The notes under the pieces: generated by a model
Told to the model about the DNA's origin: nothing
The model's database searches: none
Seen by the model: the letters and a program-made list of their open reading frames with translations, nothing else
Shown: in pieces, positions 6,866 through 9,338 of the stretch
Position numbering within the stretch: the first letter of the stretch is position 1
How the letters are laid out: every line of letters starts with the position of its first letter
Made by a program: the position numbers and the translations under genes
Source of the DNA: CAZDOD01 sp964506935
Lineage (GTDB): Bacteria; Desulfobacterota; Zymogenia; Zymogenales; Zymogenaceae
Length of the DNA: 9,338 nucleotides
Direction of reading: 5' to 3'
Assembly (NCBI GenBank): GCA_964506935.1
Contig: CAZDOD010000112.1
Coordinates: 1 to 9,338 of the forward strand

Positions 6866-7525
6866 TTACCCCTTTTCTGGTAAAATTGCGTGAATTACAA
6901 AATCTGTTACCTCCCTCTTCCTATCCCTGATATTTTCGGGACTCAGGGTATCCTCACCCCAAAGTGTCGAAACGACGGGGCTTGCGAAAAAGTAAAATAG
7001 GATCATCCCGATTACGCTTATCATAAGGTGGCGTGGGTCCATCGGCCTCGTTTTGCCCAGATCCTTTACATGTTGAAAGACACCAACGAGCTCTCGAAAC
7101 TGGTCTCCGATAGCACGCCTTATTACACCGCTGATAACATCACCACCGCGCGCGAGCTCCCACAAAAGGAACCTCACGAAAATCCGGTTCTCGTAGATGA
7201 AGTCGATGTACCTGTCGATAAAGGATACGATGCCATCATGGAGGGTATCGGGCTTGATTTTACTCAGGTGTTCGCTTAAAATCATAGATACTTTTTCAAA
7301 GACCATCTCGATAATAGACCTATATAGTCCCTCTTTGGAATCAAAATAATAGTATATCATCGCCTTGTTTACGCCCGCCCTCCTTGCGATCTCATCGATC
7401 CTCCCGCCCATGTAACCCTTTTCGACAAAGACCGAAATCGATGCCTTAATAATCCTCTTTTTCGTCTCGCCGATACCTTCCAATGCATCGATTAGGTCGA
7501 TATTGTCTATTTCCTCTGAAGTCAT
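6866..7525 (-). CDS. TetR-family transcriptional regulator, likely repressor of the efflux operon
   Basis: A 219-residue regulator of usual family length. The N-terminal DNA-binding domain covers about 20-70. It begins ETKKRIIKASISVFVEKGY, and the helix-turn-helix is IDEIARRAGVNKAMIYYYFDSKEGLY (43-68), with the classic YYYF recognition-helix end. A 20-residue acidic N-terminal extension precedes it. The C-terminal all-helical part (about 75-215) is the ligand-binding and dimer domain; its hydrophobic run near 166-188 is a buried helix rather than a membrane span. It lies directly upstream of the adaptor gene, as cecR does to ybhG in E. coli, so autoregulation of the exporter in response to its substrate is likely. 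No good Shine-Dalgarno is visible before the ATG, which would keep its level low. Operator and ligand are unknown. Confidence 0.88.
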   Translation of the reverse strand: MTSEEIDNIDLIDALEGIGETKKRIIKASISVFVEKGYMGGRIDEIARRAGVNKAMIYYYFDSKEGLYRSIIEMVFEKVSMILSEHLSKIKPDTLHDGIVSFIDRYIDFIYENRIFVRFLLWELARGGDVISGVIRRAIGDQFRELVGVFQHVKDLGKTRPMDPRHLMISVIGMILFYFFASPVVSTLWGEDTLSPENIRDRKREVTDFVIHAILPEKG

Positions 7526-7591
7526 AATCTAATCAAAACTCGCATACAATTGCTAAAGCCGCTCGCTCTGAAAATATTTACGAATTAGGTC

Positions 7592-7972
7592 TTAAGCCTT
7601 GACTCCCCTAAATTCCCTATTTAGATAATAGATCAGGGGCAATCCAGTAAGTATCAGCCCTATCCCCGTAAATCCCCCGGCGGCAAATCCGAAATACCTG
7701 CCGGTTATGATGGTAACAATATTGTGTCCGATCCCGTTTAGAGTCATAACCGCTCCATACAGCATCCCTAAAATATACGCTGTGCGTCTTTTTTCCAGGA
7801 TGAAATAGAAGATCACGAGCGGGATCGAAAACAAAAACCAGTTGACCACGAGAAACCATCCGAGGCCGATCATCCCGACGACGCGAAATTCGCCCCACGC
7901 CTCCTCGAATACGTGACCCACATGGAAAAGTAGCAACAAAAGGTAGAAGAGATTAACCTTATTGATCTTCAT
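7592..7972 (-). CDS. HXXEE-motif small membrane protein
   Basis: A 126-residue, very hydrophobic protein with about four membrane helices (about 7-20, 33-56, 65-85 and 98-116). It carries the HXXEE signature HVFEE (His20, Glu23, Glu24) at the end of the first helix, a second conserved-looking His83 in LNGIGHNIVTI, and GRYFGFAAGGFTG at 91-103, where HXXEE proteins usually have a YxPG-type segment. The HXXEE family has been proposed to be enzymatic because of its conserved polar residues in the membrane, but no activity is established to my knowledge. I place the start at 7972 because AGAGGA lies 6 bases upstream. An in-frame ATG at 7990 would add six residues (MKRGIA) and has a weaker GGAG 9 bases upstream. 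The gene sits between the channel and regulator genes, with gaps of about 85 and 66 bases. Confidence 0.72.
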   Translation of the reverse strand: MKINKVNLFYLLLLLFHVGHVFEEAWGEFRVVGMIGLGWFLVVNWFLFSIPLVIFYFILEKRRTAYILGMLYGAVMTLNGIGHNIVTIITGRYFGFAAGGFTGIGLILTGLPLIYYLNREFRGVKA

Positions 7973-7978
7973 AGCTAT

Positions 7979-7984
7979 TCCTCT
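7979..7984 (-). promoter_or_regulatory. ribosome-binding site favouring the internal start of the HXXEE gene
   Basis: AGAGGA on the minus strand lies 6 bases before the ATG at 7972-7970. It falls inside the first codons of the longer alternative frame beginning at 7990, and it argues for the shorter protein. Confidence 0.5.
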
Positions 7985-8029
7985 CTTCATTTGTCAAGAC
8001 TCCAAGGCTTATTTTAAATAATCTCATAT

Positions 8030-8052
8030 ACCATTCGGCCTAGCCGATTGGT
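8030..8052. repeat. 23-bp inverted repeat after the channel gene: operator or terminator-like hairpin
   Basis: The arms ACCATTCGGC (8030-8039) and GCCGATTGGT (8043-8052) are inverted copies with one mismatch around a CTA centre. It begins five bases past the stop codon of the channel gene and lies upstream of the HXXEE gene. As RNA it forms a 10-bp stem with one A-A mismatch and a 3-base loop, but no T-run follows on the minus strand, so it is not a canonical intrinsic terminator. Its size and symmetry also fit a dimer-binding operator such as a TetR-family site. Symmetry is seen; function is open. Confidence 0.45.
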
Positions 8053-8057
8053 TTAAA

Positions 8058-9338
8058 CTACTCCCCCTCCCCACCCACAATGCTGATCAATCTTGCGTAG
8101 GACTCCTCGAAGTTAAAGAGGGCGTTGAGGTAATTCAGCTTCGCCTCGGTCACGGCGAGTTGGGTGTCAAGAAGCTCCAAAAGCGTGCTGATCCCGTTAT
8201 CATACCTCACCTCGGCGATCCTCAGGCTCTCCTCGGCGACCTCGATGTTCAACCGCTGGGACTCTATTATCTCGCTCGCCTCAACAAGATCGTAATACGC
8301 CTCCTTGACATCGACCTTCACGGAATTTGTCGTGTCCAGATACCCTATCCTCGCCATCTCATACTCGGCCTTAGCCTGTTTTAACTTCGAGGCCGATATC
8401 ATAAGGTCGAAGATCGGAACCGAAACAATAGCCCCGAAGGTGTACTCCCAGTCGTCCTCGGAAAAATCGACGTGCAATTCGTCCGAGGCCCACTCGTATC
8501 TCGCGAAGGCGGTCACACTTGGAAAAAACTCCCCGACGGCCATTCTGACGTTCTTTTTGGCGATCGTCTCGAACTTTCTCGATATGACGAGATCGGGACT
8601 CGCAATTGATGCACGATCGAGAAAGTCATCAAGACTGACATCTATCTCGCGAAACTCGAGCTCCCCCTCTATCTCGAAAGGCTCGTCGACATCGACGCCC
8701 AATACCCTCTTTAGCTGCTCGTATGATATCGCAAGGTCGTTTTTCGCCTCGATCAGGGGAGGACGGGCGTTCGCAAGCTCGACCTCGGAACGGAGGAGAT
8801 CGAACCTCGAAACGACCCCGACGTCATACTTCTTCTTGGTCGTCTCGTAGTGCTCGACGAGGAGGTCGAGCGCCTCGGTCCTGACCCTGACCAGCTCCCT
8901 TGCGAGAAGTATCCCGTAAAAGGCGGTCTTGACGGCATATATCGTGTCGGCGGTCGACTTCTTGTATTCAAATAAAGCGATGTCGTCCTGAAGGTAGGCG
9001 ATCGAGATCCCCGACATGACCCTCCCGCCCGTAAAAAGGGGAAGTGTGGCATCGACCGCGAGCATGTAGCTCTTGTTTGACGTGGAGCCCAAAAAGACAT
9101 CCGCCGGTGGGATCGTGGGGGCAAACGAATCCTTCGGGATCGTCATCCCCTGGGGCGTCTCCATGTAGGTGTAACTCCCCTCGGCGTTGAGAGATAATAT
9201 GCTCGACCATGCCTCGAGAATCACCCCCCTGGTCCTGTTCATCTCCTCCCTTGCAGCGAGTATCGCCGGCGACTGGCGGAGCGCCATGTGGACGCACTCA
9301 TCGAGCGTGTAGGCGATCGGGAGCTTCTCCTCCTCGGC
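8058..9338 (-). CDS. TolC-family outer-membrane efflux channel, 5' end cut by the window
   Basis: A partial gene with 426 residues visible; the frame is open to the window edge. An ATG at 9287 is internal: the 17 codons before it read AEEEKLPIAYTLDECVH, and LTLDEC-type sequence is the usual start of the mature TolC fold. So probably only the signal peptide and a few residues are missing. The two-repeat architecture is clear: TLDECVHMALRQSPAI (about 11-26) and, about 200 residues later, SLDDFLDRASIASPDLVISR each open a helix pair. Long coiled-coil helices alternate with strands such as LNAEGSYTYMETP and FFPSVTAFARYEW. The C-terminal SLRIAEVRYDNGISTLLELLDTQ segment is characteristic of the family. 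The protein would form the trimeric outer-membrane duct for the adaptor and ABC pump downstream. A lipoprotein Cys or the signal peptide cannot be checked here. Confidence 0.9.
   Translation of the reverse strand, partial: AEEEKLPIAYTLDECVHMALRQSPAILAAREEMNRTRGVILEAWSSILSLNAEGSYTYMETPQGMTIPKDSFAPTIPPADVFLGSTSNKSYMLAVDATLPLFTGGRVMSGISIAYLQDDIALFEYKKSTADTIYAVKTAFYGILLARELVRVRTEALDLLVEHYETTKKKYDVGVVSRFDLLRSEVELANARPPLIEAKNDLAISYEQLKRVLGVDVDEPFEIEGELEFREIDVSLDDFLDRASIASPDLVISRKFETIAKKNVRMAVGEFFPSVTAFARYEWASDELHVDFSEDDWEYTFGAIVSVPIFDLMISASKLKQAKAEYEMARIGYLDTTNSVKVDVKEAYYDLVEASEIIESQRLNIEVAEESLRIAEVRYDNGISTLLELLDTQLAVTEAKLNYLNALFNFEESYARLISIVGGEGE

Noticed and set aside
7126..7157. CACC/GCGC-rich stretch inside the tetR gene as a regulatory repeat
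   Set aside because: It is part of the coding sequence for the ligand-binding domain and has no symmetry beyond a short GCGCGC run.
7968..7997. Perfect TTGACA on the minus strand at 7992-7997 as a -35 box
   Set aside because: The matching -10 would lie at about 7968-7973, on top of the HXXEE start codon, and the hexamer there (TATGAA) is poor. Transcripts would miss the start, so this is probably coincidence.
8305..8850. 181-codon plus-strand frame antisense to the channel gene
   Set aside because: It is Ser-rich with low-complexity composition typical of the antisense of a helical protein, has no Shine-Dalgarno and no recognisable motif.
9236..9287. ATG at 9287 as the start of the TolC-type gene
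   Set aside because: The frame stays open for 17 more codons to the window edge and those codons encode TLDECVH, a conserved part of the mature protein. The gene is therefore truncated by the window and does not start here.
1..9338. tRNA or rRNA genes, CRISPR arrays, insertion sequences or phage genes
   Set aside because: No cloverleaf-like segments, regularly spaced direct repeats, transposase motifs or terminal inverted repeats were seen on either strand; coding genes fill nearly the whole window.

Overview
The window looks like a chromosomal segment of a Gram-negative bacterium. The main reason is a TolC-family outer-membrane channel gene together with a periplasmic adaptor and an ABC-2 type exporter. 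Base composition is roughly balanced, with many ATA, AGG and AGA codons and two TTG starts. This would fit a deltaproteobacterium-like or related anaerobic lineage, but nothing in the window fixes the taxon.

Layout. Positions 1-125 hold a short leader region with a possible 12-codon leader ORF. A plus-strand gene (126-1202) encodes a fold-type II PLP enzyme of the ACC deaminase / D-cysteine desulfhydrase family. A short convergent intergenic region with small hairpins (1203-1276) follows. All remaining genes are on the minus strand. Read in the direction of transcription from the right edge they are: a TolC-type channel (5' end outside the window), a small HXXEE-motif membrane protein, a TetR-family repressor, a HlyD/YbhG-type membrane-fusion protein, ABC ATPase A, ABC-2 permease 1, ABC-2 permease 2, ABC ATPase B, and a VIT/CCC1-like membrane protein that appears to have its own promoter.

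How it works together. From the TetR gene to ATPase B the genes are separated by 3, 30, -4 (an ATGA overlap), 9 and 10 bases, so they almost certainly form one transcription unit. The content matches the E. coli cecR-ybhG-ybhF-ybhS-ybhR efflux locus plus a dedicated outer-membrane channel. The predicted machine is a tripartite exporter: a two-permease, two-ATPase inner-membrane pump, a single-span adaptor and an outer-membrane duct, controlled by the local TetR protein. The substrate cannot be read from sequence.

The most notable point is that the two nucleotide-binding domains, which are fused in YbhF, are here two separate genes flanking the permease pair. They carry complementary defects. 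ATPase A has Pro in place of the H-loop His but an intact LSGG signature. ATPase B has an intact His but LPVG in place of LSGG. In a heterodimer both defects fall in the same composite ATP site, leaving one canonical and one degenerate site.
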